This document shows, one piece after another, positions 8,327 through 17,708 of a stretch of 36,753 bases of DNA (position 1 is its first letter; each line of letters opens with the position of its first letter). Position numbers and translations under genes: made by a program. Below the pieces are notes generated by a model. It did no database searches. It was not told where the DNA came from and saw nothing but the letters and a program-made list of their open reading frames with translations. The stretch is from Acidimicrobiia bacterium (GTDB taxonomy: Bacteria; Actinomycetota; Acidimicrobiia; Spongiisociales; UBA4744). The DNA is taken from the NCBI GenBank assembly GCA_029863625.1, contig JAOTUY010000029.1:1-36753 (forward strand). The letters are read 5' to 3'.

Positions 8327-9916
8327 ATGAATAGCGAAGACTCATCGCATCGAGAACCGCGGATGACCTCGAGCGGAATCGAAATCGAGGTTGCTTACGG
8401 GGTAGATCAGGCCCCGCCAGAGGTCGGAGCTCCCGGACGGCATCCCTTCACGCGCGGTCCCTACCCGACCATGTATCGGGGGCGTCTTTGGACGATGCGC
8501 CAATACGCGGGCTACGGGACGGCTGAGGCAACCAACGCCCGATTTCGCTCGCTCCTGGCAGCCGGTCAAACCGGCCTCTCGGTGGCTTTCGATCTCCCCA
8601 CTCAGATGGGAATGGACTCGGACCATCCGATGGCGTCCGGCGAAGTGGGCAAGGTCGGGGTGGCTATCGACAGCATCGAAGACATGCGCCGATTGTTCTC
8701 GGAGATCCCGCTCGGGGAGGTCAGCACCTCGATGACTATCAACTCCACCGCGGCCATCCTGCTGCTGCTGTATCAGATCGTCGCCGAGGAGCGCGCCGTC
8801 CCTGCCAACCAGATTCGGGGCACAGTCCAAAACGATATCCTCAAGGAGTACATCGCCCGCGGCACCTATATCTATCCTCCCCGGCCCTCGATGCGGCTGG
8901 TCACGGACCTTTTTTCCTACTGTGCTCGTGAGCTGCCTGCCTGGAACACGATCTCCATCAGCGGATATCACATCCGGGAAGCGGGATCGACCGCTGCTCA
9001 GGAAGTTGCCTTTACGCTCGCCAACGGCCTCGCCTACGTCGAAGCCGCGGTTGCGGCTGGTTTGGCCGTGGATGACTTCGCTCCCCGCCTTTCCTTTTTC
9101 TGGAACGCGCACAACCACCTGTTCGAGGAAGTTGCCAAATACCGGGCGGCCCGCCGAATGTGGGCCCGGTTGATGAAGGATCGGGTTGGAGCCCTGGATC
9201 CGAAGTCGTGGATGATGCGGTTTCACACCCAGACGGCCGGCAGCACGTTGACCGCCCAGCAACCCGAAAACAACATCGTGCGCACGGCGCTGCAGGGACT
9301 CGCCGCCACCCTGGGCGGTACCCAGTCACTCCACACCAACGCCTTCGACGAGGCGCTCGGTCTGCCAACCGATCAGTCGGCCAGGATCGCGCTCCGGACC
9401 CAGCAGATCATCGCTCATGAATCGGGGATCACGGACACCGTCGATCCACTGGCCGGTTCGTACTTCATTGAGCACCTCACCGATCAGGTGGAAGCCAAGG
9501 CAACCGAGTTGATCCGGAAGATCGATGAGCTGGGTGGAGCCTCCGCGGCAATCGAAGCACGTTTCCAGCAGGGGGAGATCGAGGAGGCGGCGTATGCCGC
9601 GGCCCGTCGCATCGAGAACGGCGAGTCTGTGATCGTCGGCGTCAACAGGTTTGTCGATGACGCCGGTGACCAGATACCCGTTCTATCCGTCGATCCTGCG
9701 GTCGAATACAGGCAAATCGAAGCAGTTCGCCGGGTACGTGCCGGAAGAGACGAGGAGGTGGTTGCTGGAGCGCTCGATGAGGTGCGTAACGCAGCTCATC
9801 GAGATATCAACCTGCTGTACCCGATGAAGGAAGCGCTGATGGCGTCAGCGACCCTGGGCGAGGTCTCGGACGTGTTGCGGGCCATCTTCGGGGTTTATCA
9901 GGGTAGTTCGAGATGA
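8327..9916 (+). CDS. Methylmalonyl-CoA mutase, large (catalytic barrel) subunit of the split type
   Basis: This should interconvert methylmalonyl-CoA and succinyl-CoA by a radical mechanism with adenosylcobalamin. The protein, 529 residues from ATG 8327, covers only the TIM-barrel domain and ends before a B12-binding domain, so a separate small subunit is required and is not in this window. Family motifs include [15 protein letters not shown] near 54-68, whose QY Tyr matches the Tyr that separates methylmalonyl-CoA mutases from isobutyryl-CoA mutases (Phe there), [20 protein letters not shown], and [14 protein letters not shown]. The upstream AGGATACCC gives a modest ribosome site. The stop overlaps the next start (ATGA). 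The nearby biotin-dependent carboxylase genes fit propionyl-CoA use. A related acyl-CoA mutase substrate remains possible. Confidence 0.9.
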   Translation: MNSEDSSHREPRMTSSGIEIEVAYGVDQAPPEVGAPGRHPFTRGPYPTMYRGRLWTMRQYAGYGTAEATNARFRSLLAAGQTGLSVAFDLPTQMGMDSDHPMASGEVGKVGVAIDSIEDMRRLFSEIPLGEVSTSMTINSTAAILLLLYQIVAEERAVPANQIRGTVQNDILKEYIARGTYIYPPRPSMRLVTDLFSYCARELPAWNTISISGYHIREAGSTAAQEVAFTLANGLAYVEAAVAAGLAVDDFAPRLSFFWNAHNHLFEEVAKYRAARRMWARLMKDRVGALDPKSWMMRFHTQTAGSTLTAQQPENNIVRTALQGLAATLGGTQSLHTNAFDEALGLPTDQSARIALRTQQIIAHESGITDTVDPLAGSYFIEHLTDQVEAKATELIRKIDELGGASAAIEARFQQGEIEEAAYAAARRIENGESVIVGVNRFVDDAGDQIPVLSVDPAVEYRQIEAVRRVRAGRDEEVVAGALDEVRNAAHRDINLLYPMKEALMASATLGEVSDVLRAIFGVYQGSSR

Positions 9917-11274
9917 CCGAAGACGATCGGGTCAGGTTCTTGATTATCGGGGGAGGTCCAGCCGGGAACACGGCGGCGACGATCGCCGCCGCTCTCGGGG
10001 CCCGGGTCACCCTCGTCGAGTCTTCAATCGTCGGGGGGGCTGCTCACCTGTGGGACTGTATTCCCTCGAAGACGATGGCGGCGACGTCGGTTCGGATGGA
10101 AGCCGTCGTCAACGCATCCAAGTTGGGAATTGTCCCCGGTCCGGCGTCGATCGACATCGGGCGGCTCTCGCAACGCGTGACGACGATCTCTGAGGATCTG
10201 TCCCGCGGGATCTTGTCGATGCTGAATTCCCAGGGCGTCGAATTGGTGCACGGTTTGGGGCGCTTCACCGGGCCCCATGAGGCCATCCTGGAAACCGAGA
10301 GTGGGGAACTGGCGGTGTCCTTCGATCTGGCTCTGGTGGCGACGGGCTCCGCGCCGAGAATCCCCGACTGGTGCACGATCGACGGAGAGAGGATCATCAC
10401 AACCCGGCACGCCTATCACCTGTCCGAGGTGCCCTCGCATCTGGTCATCGTTGGTTCGGGCGTGACCGGGGTTGAGTTCGTCCACATTTTTGCGAGTCTC
10501 GGCTCCCAGGTGAGCCTGCTGGTCAGTCGGCAGCAAGTGCTTCCGCACCGCGACCCCGAGGTTGCCGCCACCCTCGAGGCCGATTTCCTCGAGCGCGGGG
10601 TGGCGCTTCTCAAGGGTGCCCGGGCGGTCGCTGCCACGCGCACGGAAGGTGGTGTCCTGGTCGCGGCGGAGGATGGCCGTCGGGTTGAGGGGAGTCATGC
10701 GCTGCTGGCCATCGGTTCGGTGCCGCTCACGGAGGGTATCGGACTGGCCGAGGCCGGCGTCGAGACGCGGGGTGGTTACGTGACGGTCGATGCGTTCCAG
10801 CGAACGTCGGCGCCGCACATCTATGCGGCAGGCGATGTCACCGGTCAGATGCCCCTGTCCTCTGTCGCCTCAATGCAGGGGCGCAAGATCGCCCGGCATG
10901 CCCTCGGCAGGCAGGTCAAACCCCTCGATTATTCCAAAGTTGCACAAGCCATCTTCACCGATCCGGAAATCGCCTCGGTCGGTTTGGAAGAGGCGGAAGC
11001 GGCATCCGAGGGTCGCAAGGTTCGGATTACGAAGGTGCCGTTTGCGGCCAACCCCCGCAGCATCATCCACGGGGCTACCCGAGGATTTGTGAAGGTCATC
11101 AGCGATCCTGCCACTCATACCGTCCTCGGCGGGACAATCGTCGGCCACCGGGCTTCGGAGCTGATCGGCATCCTCGCCCTGGCCGTACAAGGGCGCCTCA
11201 AGATCGACACCTTGGTTGAGACGTTGATGGTGCACCCTTCGCTCTCGGAGAGTCTGAGCGACGCCGCTTTCTGA
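9913..11274 (+). CDS. LpdA-like FAD pyridine nucleotide oxidoreductase lacking one redox cysteine
   Basis: This flavoprotein has the dihydrolipoamide-dehydrogenase fold but probably does not reduce disulfides. It has an N-terminal FAD Rossmann motif (IIGGGPAG, 11-18), a second NAD(P)-binding motif ([11 protein letters not shown]), ATGSAPRIP, and YAAGDVTG for FAD. The usual CxxxxC redox pair is [13 protein letters not shown] (41-53): the first Cys is A44 and only C49 remains. The C-terminal HPSLSE keeps H441 and E446. Mycobacterium tuberculosis LpdA (Rv3303c), an NAD(P)H:quinone reductase, also lacks one of these cysteines, so a quinone or other non-disulfide electron acceptor is likely. Translation is coupled to the mutase gene by ATGA overlap, which hints at a link with that pathway. 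The physiological acceptor cannot be read from sequence. Confidence 0.85.
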   Translation: MTEDDRVRFLIIGGGPAGNTAATIAAALGARVTLVESSIVGGAAHLWDCIPSKTMAATSVRMEAVVNASKLGIVPGPASIDIGRLSQRVTTISEDLSRGILSMLNSQGVELVHGLGRFTGPHEAILETESGELAVSFDLALVATGSAPRIPDWCTIDGERIITTRHAYHLSEVPSHLVIVGSGVTGVEFVHIFASLGSQVSLLVSRQQVLPHRDPEVAATLEADFLERGVALLKGARAVAATRTEGGVLVAAEDGRRVEGSHALLAIGSVPLTEGIGLAEAGVETRGGYVTVDAFQRTSAPHIYAAGDVTGQMPLSSVASMQGRKIARHALGRQVKPLDYSKVAQAIFTDPEIASVGLEEAEAASEGRKVRITKVPFAANPRSIIHGATRGFVKVISDPATHTVLGGTIVGHRASELIGILALAVQGRLKIDTLVETLMVHPSLSESLSDAAF

Positions 11275-11282
11275 CCAGGGCC

Positions 11283-11317
11283 GTGGCTCGTTGCTCACCG
11301 CTCGTGGCTCGTAGCCT
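11283..11317. repeat. Degenerate 7-bp tandem array between convergent genes
   Basis: Five heptamers run in register: GTGGCTC, GTTGCTC, ACCGCTC, GTGGCTC, GTAGCCT. They fill nearly all of the short gap between the convergent lpdA-like and carboxylase stop codons. The period is exact while the units vary. The same 7-bp period with other sequences recurs at 20711, 35186 and 36635. Confidence 0.6.
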
Positions 11318-13074
11318 CACCGAATGATGGCGATTACCTGGCCGCTGGAGACGGTGTCGCCGGGACGAACCCGCAGGTCGACCACCTCGCCCTCGACCGG
11401 GCTGCGCACTTCGTTCTCCATCTTCATCGCTTCCAGAACACAGATCGGTTCCCCGACGTTGATGCTGTGCCCGGCCGCGGTGTTCACTTTCACGATGGTG
11501 CCTTGCATGGGGGCCGTGACCACTCCCGCCTCGCCGGAGTTGTTCCCAACCGGCGCGGATAACTTCGGTGGTTTGCGGCGGGGTGCCGCCCTTCGCCCCG
11601 AACTGGCCGGTTGGAGTTCGGGCATCCAGTAGGTGACGAGATAGCGGCGGCCGCCGATCTCAACCGTGATCTCTCGCTGAGCCATAGCTTCGTCTTCGGG
11701 GAGAGCCGGCGCCGTTGGTCGGACGATCCCGGTGAAATCGAGCTCGTCCTCCGCCCAGCGGGTGTGATGAGTGGCTGCGATGAAGCTCGGGTGTTCGAGG
11801 ACCCGAATATGGGCAGGAATCGTCGTCGCCACCCCGCGGATTCGAAACTCACCGAGCGCTCGACGAGCCCGGTTGATGGCGTCGGCGCGGGTTGGTCCCC
11901 ACACGACCAGCTTGGCCATCAGGTTGTCATAATACTGGCTGATCTTCGTGCCGGGCCTTATCCAACTGTCGACCCGTACCCCGAAACCGCCCGGTTCCCG
12001 GTACTCGGCCACCCGCCCGGGGTTTGGCAGGAAATCGCGAGCCGGATCTTCTGCGTTGATGCGAAACTCGATGGCATGCCCGGCCGTCTTGACCCGGTCG
12101 ATGGTGAGCGGTTGCCCCTGGGCGATCTTCAACTGCTCTTGGACGATATCGATACCGGTCACCATCTCGGTGACGGTGTGTTCCACCTGAAGACGCGTGT
12201 TCATCTCGAGGAAATAGAAGTTGCCACTGCGCTCCATCAGAAACTCGACCGTCCCGGCGTTCCGGTAGCCGCATGCTTTGGCAACGGCGATGGCTGCCTT
12301 GCCTAGCCTGGCTCGGGTCTTTTCGTCCAGACCAGGCGAAGGGGTTTCCTCGATCAACTTCTGATGCCGGCGTTGCACCGAGCAGTCCCGCTCTCCGAGA
12401 AAGAGGGCATGCCCATGATCGTCACACAGGATCTGGGCCTCGATGTGGCGGGGGAACTCGAGGTATTTCTCGACGTACACCTCGGGATTGCCGAAGTAGG
12501 CATCGGCCTCCCGGCGGGCGCCTTCGAATGCGGCCTCGAGTTCGTCCTCGCCGTTGGCCACGCGCAATCCCTTGCCGCCACCCCCATGAGCTGCCTTGAT
12601 AGCCACCGGGTAACCGAATTCCGCTGCGGCGGCGCGGGCGTCGTCAACCGAGGCGAGTGGTTCGAGTGTTCCCGGGACGCTATCGACCTTGGCTCCCGCG
12701 GCCGCCTTCCGGGAGGCGATCTTGTCACCCATCGTCGCGATGGCGTCGGGCGGTGGTCCCACCCAGATAATGCCCGCCTCGATGACCCTCTGCGCAAACG
12801 TCGCGTTTTCAGCCAGAAACCCGTAACCGGGGTGGATCGCGTCCGCTTTTGCCTCGCGGGCCACAGCAATGATGCGGTCCATATTCAGATACGAGCCGGC
12901 GGCGGGGGCGGGCCCGATATTCCAAGCCTCGTCGGCGAGATCGACGTGCAGGGCATCCCGATCTAGCTCGGAGTACACCGCAACGGTGCGCAAACCCATT
13001 TCCTGGGCCGACCGGATGATGCGAACCGCGATCTCGCCGCGATTCGCGATCAGGAGGGAACGCATATCCGGCAT
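11317..13074 (-). CDS. Acyl-CoA carboxylase alpha subunit (biotin carboxylase + BCCP)
   Basis: This subunit carboxylates biotin with ATP and bicarbonate and carries the carboxybiotin to the partner carboxyltransferase. The biotin carboxylase part opens with LLIANRGEIAVRIIRSA and includes the ATP-grasp glycine-rich loop KAAHGGGGKGLR, GERDCSVQRRHQK and FLEMNTRLQVEHTVTE. A Lys/Arg/Pro-rich linker near 490-515 precedes the biotinyl domain, with the biotinylated Lys at about 551 in EAMKMENEV. At 585 residues it matches short AccA3-like actinobacterial subunits. Two in-frame ATGs (13074 and 13065) are possible and neither has a good Shine-Dalgarno. The second gives the family-typical MRSLLIANRGE start. 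It lies 39 bp downstream of the beta subunit on the same strand, so both probably form one operon. Propionyl-CoA is the likely main substrate, given the mutase nearby. Confidence 0.93.
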   Translation of the reverse strand: MPDMRSLLIANRGEIAVRIIRSAQEMGLRTVAVYSELDRDALHVDLADEAWNIGPAPAAGSYLNMDRIIAVAREAKADAIHPGYGFLAENATFAQRVIEAGIIWVGPPPDAIATMGDKIASRKAAAGAKVDSVPGTLEPLASVDDARAAAAEFGYPVAIKAAHGGGGKGLRVANGEDELEAAFEGARREADAYFGNPEVYVEKYLEFPRHIEAQILCDDHGHALFLGERDCSVQRRHQKLIEETPSPGLDEKTRARLGKAAIAVAKACGYRNAGTVEFLMERSGNFYFLEMNTRLQVEHTVTEMVTGIDIVQEQLKIAQGQPLTIDRVKTAGHAIEFRINAEDPARDFLPNPGRVAEYREPGGFGVRVDSWIRPGTKISQYYDNLMAKLVVWGPTRADAINRARRALGEFRIRGVATTIPAHIRVLEHPSFIAATHHTRWAEDELDFTGIVRPTAPALPEDEAMAQREITVEIGGRRYLVTYWMPELQPASSGRRAAPRRKPPKLSAPVGNNSGEAGVVTAPMQGTIVKVNTAAGHSINVGEPICVLEAMKMENEVRSPVEGEVVDLRVRPGDTVSSGQVIAIIR

Positions 13075-13113
13075 GCTAGGAAGCTCTTCGAACGTGGGGG
13101 TGACGGTCCGTTC

Positions 13114-14691
13114 TCACAGAGGTATGTTCCCGTGCTTCTTGGGCGGAAGGCTCTCTCGTTTGTTGCGCAGCATTTCGAGGGATCGGATCAGCTTGGGTCG
13201 GGTCTGGCGAGGTTCGATCACTTCGTCGACCAGCCCGAGCTCGGCGGCACGATACGGGTTGTTGAAGCGCTCCTCGTACTCAGAGATCAGCTCGGCCCGG
13301 CGCTGCTCAGGATCATGCGCATCGGCGATGTCCCGTCGAAAAATGACGTTGACGGCTCCCTGGGCTCCCATCACGGCGATCTCGGCGGAAGGCCACGCGA
13401 AAACGCCGTCGGCCCGAATGCCTCGCGAGTTCATGACCACATACGCTCCTCCGTAGGCCTTGCGGGTGATTACCGACAACCGCGGGACGGTTGCCTCGCT
13501 GAAGGCGTACAGCAGCTTGGCGCCGTGGCGAATGATCCCGCCGTGTTCCTGTCCTACGCCGGGGAGAAAGCCCGGGACATCGACAAAGACCACGAGTGGG
13601 ATATTGAAAGCGTCACAGAAGCGAACGAAACGGGCTCCCTTTTCGGATGCGTTGATGTCGAGGGTCCCGGCCAGAGCTGCCGGCTGGTTGCCAACCACTC
13701 CGACCGTGTACCCGTCGAGCCGGGCGAATCCCACCACGATGTTCTTGGCCCAGTTCTCGTGGACCTGATAGAAGTCGCTGTCGTCCACCACGTGTTCGAC
13801 GAGTTTGACCATGTCGTAGGGCTGGTTGGCCGAGTCGGGAATGATCGAGTCGAGATCATCATCCATGCGGTCGGGCACGTCGACGGGGGTGAAGTAGGGC
13901 GGGACCTCCATGTTGTTCTGGGGTAGGTACGACACGAGATACCGCACCTCTTCAAGAGCAGAGGTTCCATCGGACGCCACGAAATGGGTTACGCCTGACG
14001 TTCCGGAGTGGGTGAGGGCGCCGCCCAGTTCCTCGAAGGTCACCTCTTCGCCGGTGACGGTCTTGATCACATCGGGACCGGTTATGAAGAGGTGGCTGGA
14101 TCCATCGACCTGATACACAAAGTCGGTGATAGCCGGTGAATAGACCGCACCACCGGCGCACGGGCCCATGATCACAGAGATTTGCGGGATCACGCCTGAA
14201 GCTCGCACGTTCCGTTCGAATATGCGCCCATACCCATCCAGCGAAGCCACTCCTTCCTGGATGCGCGCCCCACCCGAGTCCTTGAGACCGATGAGTGGAG
14301 CTCCGACGCTCAGCGCCGTGTCGATCACTTTGCAGATCTTGTCGCTGACCGCTCTGCCCAGGCTGCCGCCAAACACGGTGAAGTCCTCGGCAAAAACGAA
14401 GACCGTCCTTCCCTCGATCGTGCCCCAACCGGTTACCACCGCATCTCCGGCAGGTCTCTTGTCCTCGATGCCGAAGCCGATCGCCTTGTGGCGGACCAGC
14501 ATGTCGATCTCTTGAAAGGACCCCTTGTCCAGGAGCAATTCAAGGCGTTCGCGGGCAGTGAGCTTGCCCTGCTCGTGTTGACGGTCGACCGCCCGTTGGC
14601 TGCCGGCATGCAGGGCTTCATCGCGCAACCTGCGCAACTCTTCGATTCGTTCTTCCGTTCCCACCCTCACCCCGGGATATATTGGTCGCAC
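13114..14691 (-). CDS. Acyl-CoA (propionyl-CoA) carboxylase beta subunit, carboxyltransferase
   Basis: This 525-residue crotonase-fold protein transfers the carboxyl group from biotin to an acyl-CoA, usually propionyl-CoA for this length and type. Features include GKLTARERLELLLDKGSFQE, the acyl-CoA-binding region KDSGGARIQEG, an oxyanion-hole glycine run GPCAGGAVYSPA, and the biotin-side motif DVPGFLPGVGQEHGGIIRHGAKLL with RKAYGGAYVVM downstream. It ends in the usual KKHGNIPL. The start drawn is GTG 14691, with no Shine-Dalgarno. In-frame GTGs at 14670 and 14664 are alternatives, and a TATATC element just upstream of these could serve a leaderless message. It precedes the alpha subunit and is divergent from the biotin ligase gene across 22 bp. 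Carboxylase and the enzyme that biotinylates it are therefore back to back. Confidence 0.93.
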   Translation of the reverse strand: MRPIYPGVRVGTEERIEELRRLRDEALHAGSQRAVDRQHEQGKLTARERLELLLDKGSFQEIDMLVRHKAIGFGIEDKRPAGDAVVTGWGTIEGRTVFVFAEDFTVFGGSLGRAVSDKICKVIDTALSVGAPLIGLKDSGGARIQEGVASLDGYGRIFERNVRASGVIPQISVIMGPCAGGAVYSPAITDFVYQVDGSSHLFITGPDVIKTVTGEEVTFEELGGALTHSGTSGVTHFVASDGTSALEEVRYLVSYLPQNNMEVPPYFTPVDVPDRMDDDLDSIIPDSANQPYDMVKLVEHVVDDSDFYQVHENWAKNIVVGFARLDGYTVGVVGNQPAALAGTLDINASEKGARFVRFCDAFNIPLVVFVDVPGFLPGVGQEHGGIIRHGAKLLYAFSEATVPRLSVITRKAYGGAYVVMNSRGIRADGVFAWPSAEIAVMGAQGAVNVIFRRDIADAHDPEQRRAELISEYEERFNNPYRAAELGLVDEVIEPRQTRPKLIRSLEMLRNKRESLPPKKHGNIPL

Positions 14692-14713
14692 GTTTGACTC
14701 ATGGGACCGTTGG

Positions 14714-15385
14714 ATGGCTACACCATACGTTTCGATTGTGCTGGAGGATATCCCATCTACTCAAGATGAGGCGGTCGCTCGCGCCGATGATGCTCCGGTA
14801 CTGGTAGTCGCCGCCCGCCAGTCGGCCGGCCGGGGGCGAGGGGGTCGCCGATGGGAGACCGCCCCGCGGGCGATGGCCGCTTCGCTGGCGATACGGCCGC
14901 GAGGCTGGAAAGCCGCACAGTTCGGGTGCCTCTCGCTGGTCGCCGCCCTCGCCGGCCGGGCGGTCCTCGGCGAAGACATCGGCTGCAAATGGCCAAACGA
15001 TTTGCTGCGAGATGATGCCAAGGTCGCCGGGTTATTGCTCGAAGCTTCAGGGGACCTCGTAGTGATAGGACTGGGAGTCAATCTTTGGTGGCCGGACCCC
15101 CCGGCTGGATTCGGGAGTCTCTTCGAAACCGACCCGGGTCCCGACAATGCTCTCGAACTGGCCTCCGGGTGGTGTGACGACTTGCTGGCTCGAATCGATC
15201 GTGGTCCGGGGGAGTGGGGTCGCGCGGAGTACCGACGGGCATGCGGAACCATCGGCCGAGCCATCCGCTGGAGTCCGGGTGGGGCCGGTAGAGCGATCGA
15301 CGTCGATGAAGAAGGGAGACTGGTGGTGGAGACCGCAACCGGTCGCATCACGCTCTCCTCCGGCGAAGTGTGGGAAGTCGGGTAG
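14714..15385 (+). CDS. birA: Biotin--[acetyl-CoA-carboxylase] ligase, non-regulatory
   Basis: This ligase makes biotinyl-AMP and attaches biotin to the carrier Lys of the adjacent carboxylase. The 223-residue protein has the catalytic core only: STQDEA near 16-21, the biotin/AMP loop SAGRGRGGRRW, KWPNDLL with its key Lys, KVAGLLLE, and GLGVNL, then a small C-terminal SH3-like domain ending in SSGEVWEVG. It lacks the N-terminal winged helix of E. coli BirA, so it should not repress transcription itself. It is divergent from the carboxyltransferase gene with only 22 bp between starts, suggesting shared or overlapping promoters. A TATATT box at 14678-14683 may be the -10 element but lies within the other gene's 5' end. 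Confidence 0.92.
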   Translation: MATPYVSIVLEDIPSTQDEAVARADDAPVLVVAARQSAGRGRGGRRWETAPRAMAASLAIRPRGWKAAQFGCLSLVAALAGRAVLGEDIGCKWPNDLLRDDAKVAGLLLEASGDLVVIGLGVNLWWPDPPAGFGSLFETDPGPDNALELASGWCDDLLARIDRGPGEWGRAEYRRACGTIGRAIRWSPGGAGRAIDVDEEGRLVVETATGRITLSSGEVWEVG

Positions 15386-15466
15386 GTTCGATCCGGGTCT
15401 CTAGTCGTTGATTTGTGACAGGCATTCTTCAACGGTCTCTTGACTACGCTTCACCATCATGAGACC

Positions 15467-15470
15467 GGAG
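15467..15470 (+). promoter_or_regulatory. Ribosome site deciding the GTG start at 15479
   Basis: GGAG sits eight bases before GTG 15479. The more upstream TTG at 15440 in the same frame has no such site and would add a His-rich tail, so the GTG is preferred. Confidence 0.5.
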
Positions 15471-15478
15471 CAGAATCG

Positions 15479-16159
15479 GTGAGCGTGCTTGCTCACGAGG
15501 GTACGTACCCCATCCTCTACGGGAGTTACGAGATACCTGTGGGGAGTGGACATGCCCCGGGGTACCTGGCTCGCCCCGACCAGGCGGGAAGGTTCCCGGC
15601 AGTGCTGGTCCTTCCCTGGACCGGGTTGACGTCCCATCACAAGGATGTCTGCCGGCGCCTGGCCCGGCACGGACTGGCAACGGTTGCTCTTGGTCTCGAG
15701 GTTGCCGGCGGGGATGCCGTTGTCTTCGTTGACGAGACCTATGAGTTCTTGATGAGCAGCGAGGTGACGTGGGCGATCCAACATCAGCTCGGTATCGTTG
15801 GTCTGGGGGCAGGGGGTGGTCCCGGCTTGATCTACGCCACGGATCACCCCGAGATAGGGGCGGTGGCTCTTGTTTCGACCCCTCTCGACCAAGACGGTCC
15901 GGTGGCAAACGCTTTATCGCGGCTGAGCGCGCCCGTTCTCGGCCTCTACGGAGCAGACGATGAGTCACTCCGCGGGCCGAGCGTGGATGATGGGCGCATC
16001 CCGCACGGGTCGTTTGTTGTCTACCAGGGCGTGGCGGGAGGGTTCTTGGACGACGGCGCTGCCGAGTACGATGCGGCCGCGGCCGCCGACGCATATCGTC
16101 GGCTCATCGAGTTCTTTGCTCAGGCGCTCCCCGCTCCACAGATCGAACGACTCGGCTGA
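15479..16159 (+). CDS. Dienelactone-hydrolase-fold protein without catalytic triad (predicted pseudoenzyme)
   Basis: The 226-residue protein aligns by eye with the dienelactone hydrolase family of alpha/beta hydrolases: an N-terminal APGYLARP strand, PAVLVLPWTGLTSHHKDVCRRLARHGLATVALGL, and a C-terminal APVLGLYGADDES. In active members the nucleophile elbow reads like GFCLGG (Cys) or GxSxG. Here it is VGLGAGGG, so the nucleophile is Gly. The usual His near HGF appears as AGGFLDD. The Asp of GADDES remains. It is therefore probably non-hydrolytic and may bind a ligand or partner. Start choice rests on GGAG before GTG 15479. It lies between birA and the LCP gene with no overlap, so its pathway is unknown. 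Confidence 0.7.
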   Translation: MSVLAHEGTYPILYGSYEIPVGSGHAPGYLARPDQAGRFPAVLVLPWTGLTSHHKDVCRRLARHGLATVALGLEVAGGDAVVFVDETYEFLMSSEVTWAIQHQLGIVGLGAGGGPGLIYATDHPEIGAVALVSTPLDQDGPVANALSRLSAPVLGLYGADDESLRGPSVDDGRIPHGSFVVYQGVAGGFLDDGAAEYDAAAAADAYRRLIEFFAQALPAPQIERLG

Positions 16160-16301
16160 CCACCGTGGGCCGAGTCAATGGCGGAGGACGTCGCCAGGGG
16201 GTTTGGATGGCGTCTGCCGTCTGTGCGGCGTGCGGGACGCGAACGGACCGACAGAACGCGGTTCCCAGCATTAAGGATGCTCCGAAGCGACTACTAATCT
16301 C

Positions 16302-17609
16302 GTGCTGATGATCGATACCCCCCCTCTCGCCCCGCCGGCACCGCCGGTGCGCTCGCACAAGTGGCTGAAGCGCATCCTGGTCACCGCGTTGGTACTGGCC
16401 AATCTGGTGGTTTTTGGTGGCTACTTCGCGTTGCGTTTCTATGCGGGGAAGATCGACGACGAACTGCGGAAAGACTCTGAAGTGGTGGCGGCATTGTCGC
16501 AGAGGCCGGCTTCTCACCAAGATCCCCTCAATTTCCTGCTCATCGGTAGTGACTCGCGAGAGAACTTGCCCCCCGATCTGGAGGGGAGTTTCGGGGCGTT
16601 CGACGGCGCGCGAGCCGATGTGATCATGATCGTGCAACTGCTTCCCGACGACGGCCTCATGCGGGTTCTCAGCTTGCCTCGTGATCTACGGGTCGAAATA
16701 GACGGTCACGGAACCAACAAGATCAATGCCGCCTATGCCTTTGGTGGAGGGTCTCTGACCGTGCAAACCGTGACCGAGTACACGGGTATCCCAATCCACC
16801 ACTACGCCGAGGTCGACTTCTATGGGTTTGCCAGCCTGGTTGAGGCGCTCGGGGGTGTCACCCTCGATTTCCCTTTCCCGGCTCGCGACGTCAAATCGGG
16901 TCTCGCGGTTCAGGCCGGTCGGCAGCGTCTCAACGGGGCGATGGCGCTGGCCTACGCCCGCTCTCGCACCTACCAGCAGTTGCAGAACGGCAGCTGGATC
17001 TCTGTCGATGCCAACGACATCGGACGGACCCAACGGCAGCAGCAATTGATCCTGGCGATCATTACTGAAGCCAAGCACCCCTCAGCCATTACCGAAGCAG
17101 GGACTCTGATCGAGGCATTGGGCACTTTTCTCACCGTCGATGCCGCCCTCGACCAGGACTCGCTGATCGACCTCGTCTGGTCGATGCGGTCCCTCAACGC
17201 GGCCGACATCGAGTCAGTCACGCTGCCCTCGGTGACCCACACCATCGATGGCAGCTCGTATCAGCTTCCCGAAGAGCCGGCAGCCGGGGCAGTCCTGGCG
17301 GCCTTTTTGAGCGGTGAGCCGGTCGGGGTTGCCGCCCAGGGCCCGGTCAGGGTGCAGATCCTGAATGGAAACGGCATCCCGGGGGCTGCGGCCCGATGGG
17401 CGGGCGAGCTTTCCGATGCCCGTTTCGTGGTTGTCGACATTGGTGACGCCGAGTCGGACAGCTTCACAACGACGGTGCTGCTGGCCGGACCTAATCGCGT
17501 TGCCTTCGCCACCCTCGTTGCGGACGAGCTGGGCTTTGGAGAGATTCGACCCGGAACGGTGCCTGAGGGCGTGGATGTGATTGTTATTGTCGGCGCCGAC
17601 GCCCAATAG
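16302..17609 (+). CDS. LytR-CpsA-Psr (LCP) family glycopolymer ligase with LytR_C domain
   Basis: LCP enzymes move lipid-linked glycopolymers onto peptidoglycan at the outer membrane face. The 435-residue protein has a Pro-rich cytoplasmic start, one transmembrane helix (about 23-45), and an LCP domain with NFLLIGSDSRE, ARADVIMIVQL, LSLPRDLRVEIDGHGTNKINAAYAFGG, and ALAYARSR. The Asp and Arg residues in these motifs bind the pyrophosphate and magnesium in characterised members. A LytR_C domain covers about 342-430 (VRVQILNGNGIPGAA). Start is GTG 16302 or ATG 16308; neither has a Shine-Dalgarno, and a TACTAA-like element lies just upstream, so a leaderless start is possible. The next genes (UDP-glucose dehydrogenase, GT2, epimerase) probably supply part of the polymer it attaches. 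Confidence 0.9.
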   Translation: MLMIDTPPLAPPAPPVRSHKWLKRILVTALVLANLVVFGGYFALRFYAGKIDDELRKDSEVVAALSQRPASHQDPLNFLLIGSDSRENLPPDLEGSFGAFDGARADVIMIVQLLPDDGLMRVLSLPRDLRVEIDGHGTNKINAAYAFGGGSLTVQTVTEYTGIPIHHYAEVDFYGFASLVEALGGVTLDFPFPARDVKSGLAVQAGRQRLNGAMALAYARSRTYQQLQNGSWISVDANDIGRTQRQQQLILAIITEAKHPSAITEAGTLIEALGTFLTVDAALDQDSLIDLVWSMRSLNAADIESVTLPSVTHTIDGSSYQLPEEPAAGAVLAAFLSGEPVGVAAQGPVRVQILNGNGIPGAAARWAGELSDARFVVVDIGDAESDSFTTTVLLAGPNRVAFATLVADELGFGEIRPGTVPEGVDVIVIVGADAQ

Positions 17610-17708
17610 GAGGCAGTCGGATAGTGCCCTGTACATTATTCGGCGGTCTCCGGACGGAAAGCTCAGGATCGACTGCCGGCCGTCGATACCTATTCTGGAG
17701 GTGGATAC

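Noticed and set aside
17691..17696. TATTCT as a -10 box for ugd
   Set aside because: It directly abuts the GGAGGT ribosome site, so a transcript starting from it would lack that site.
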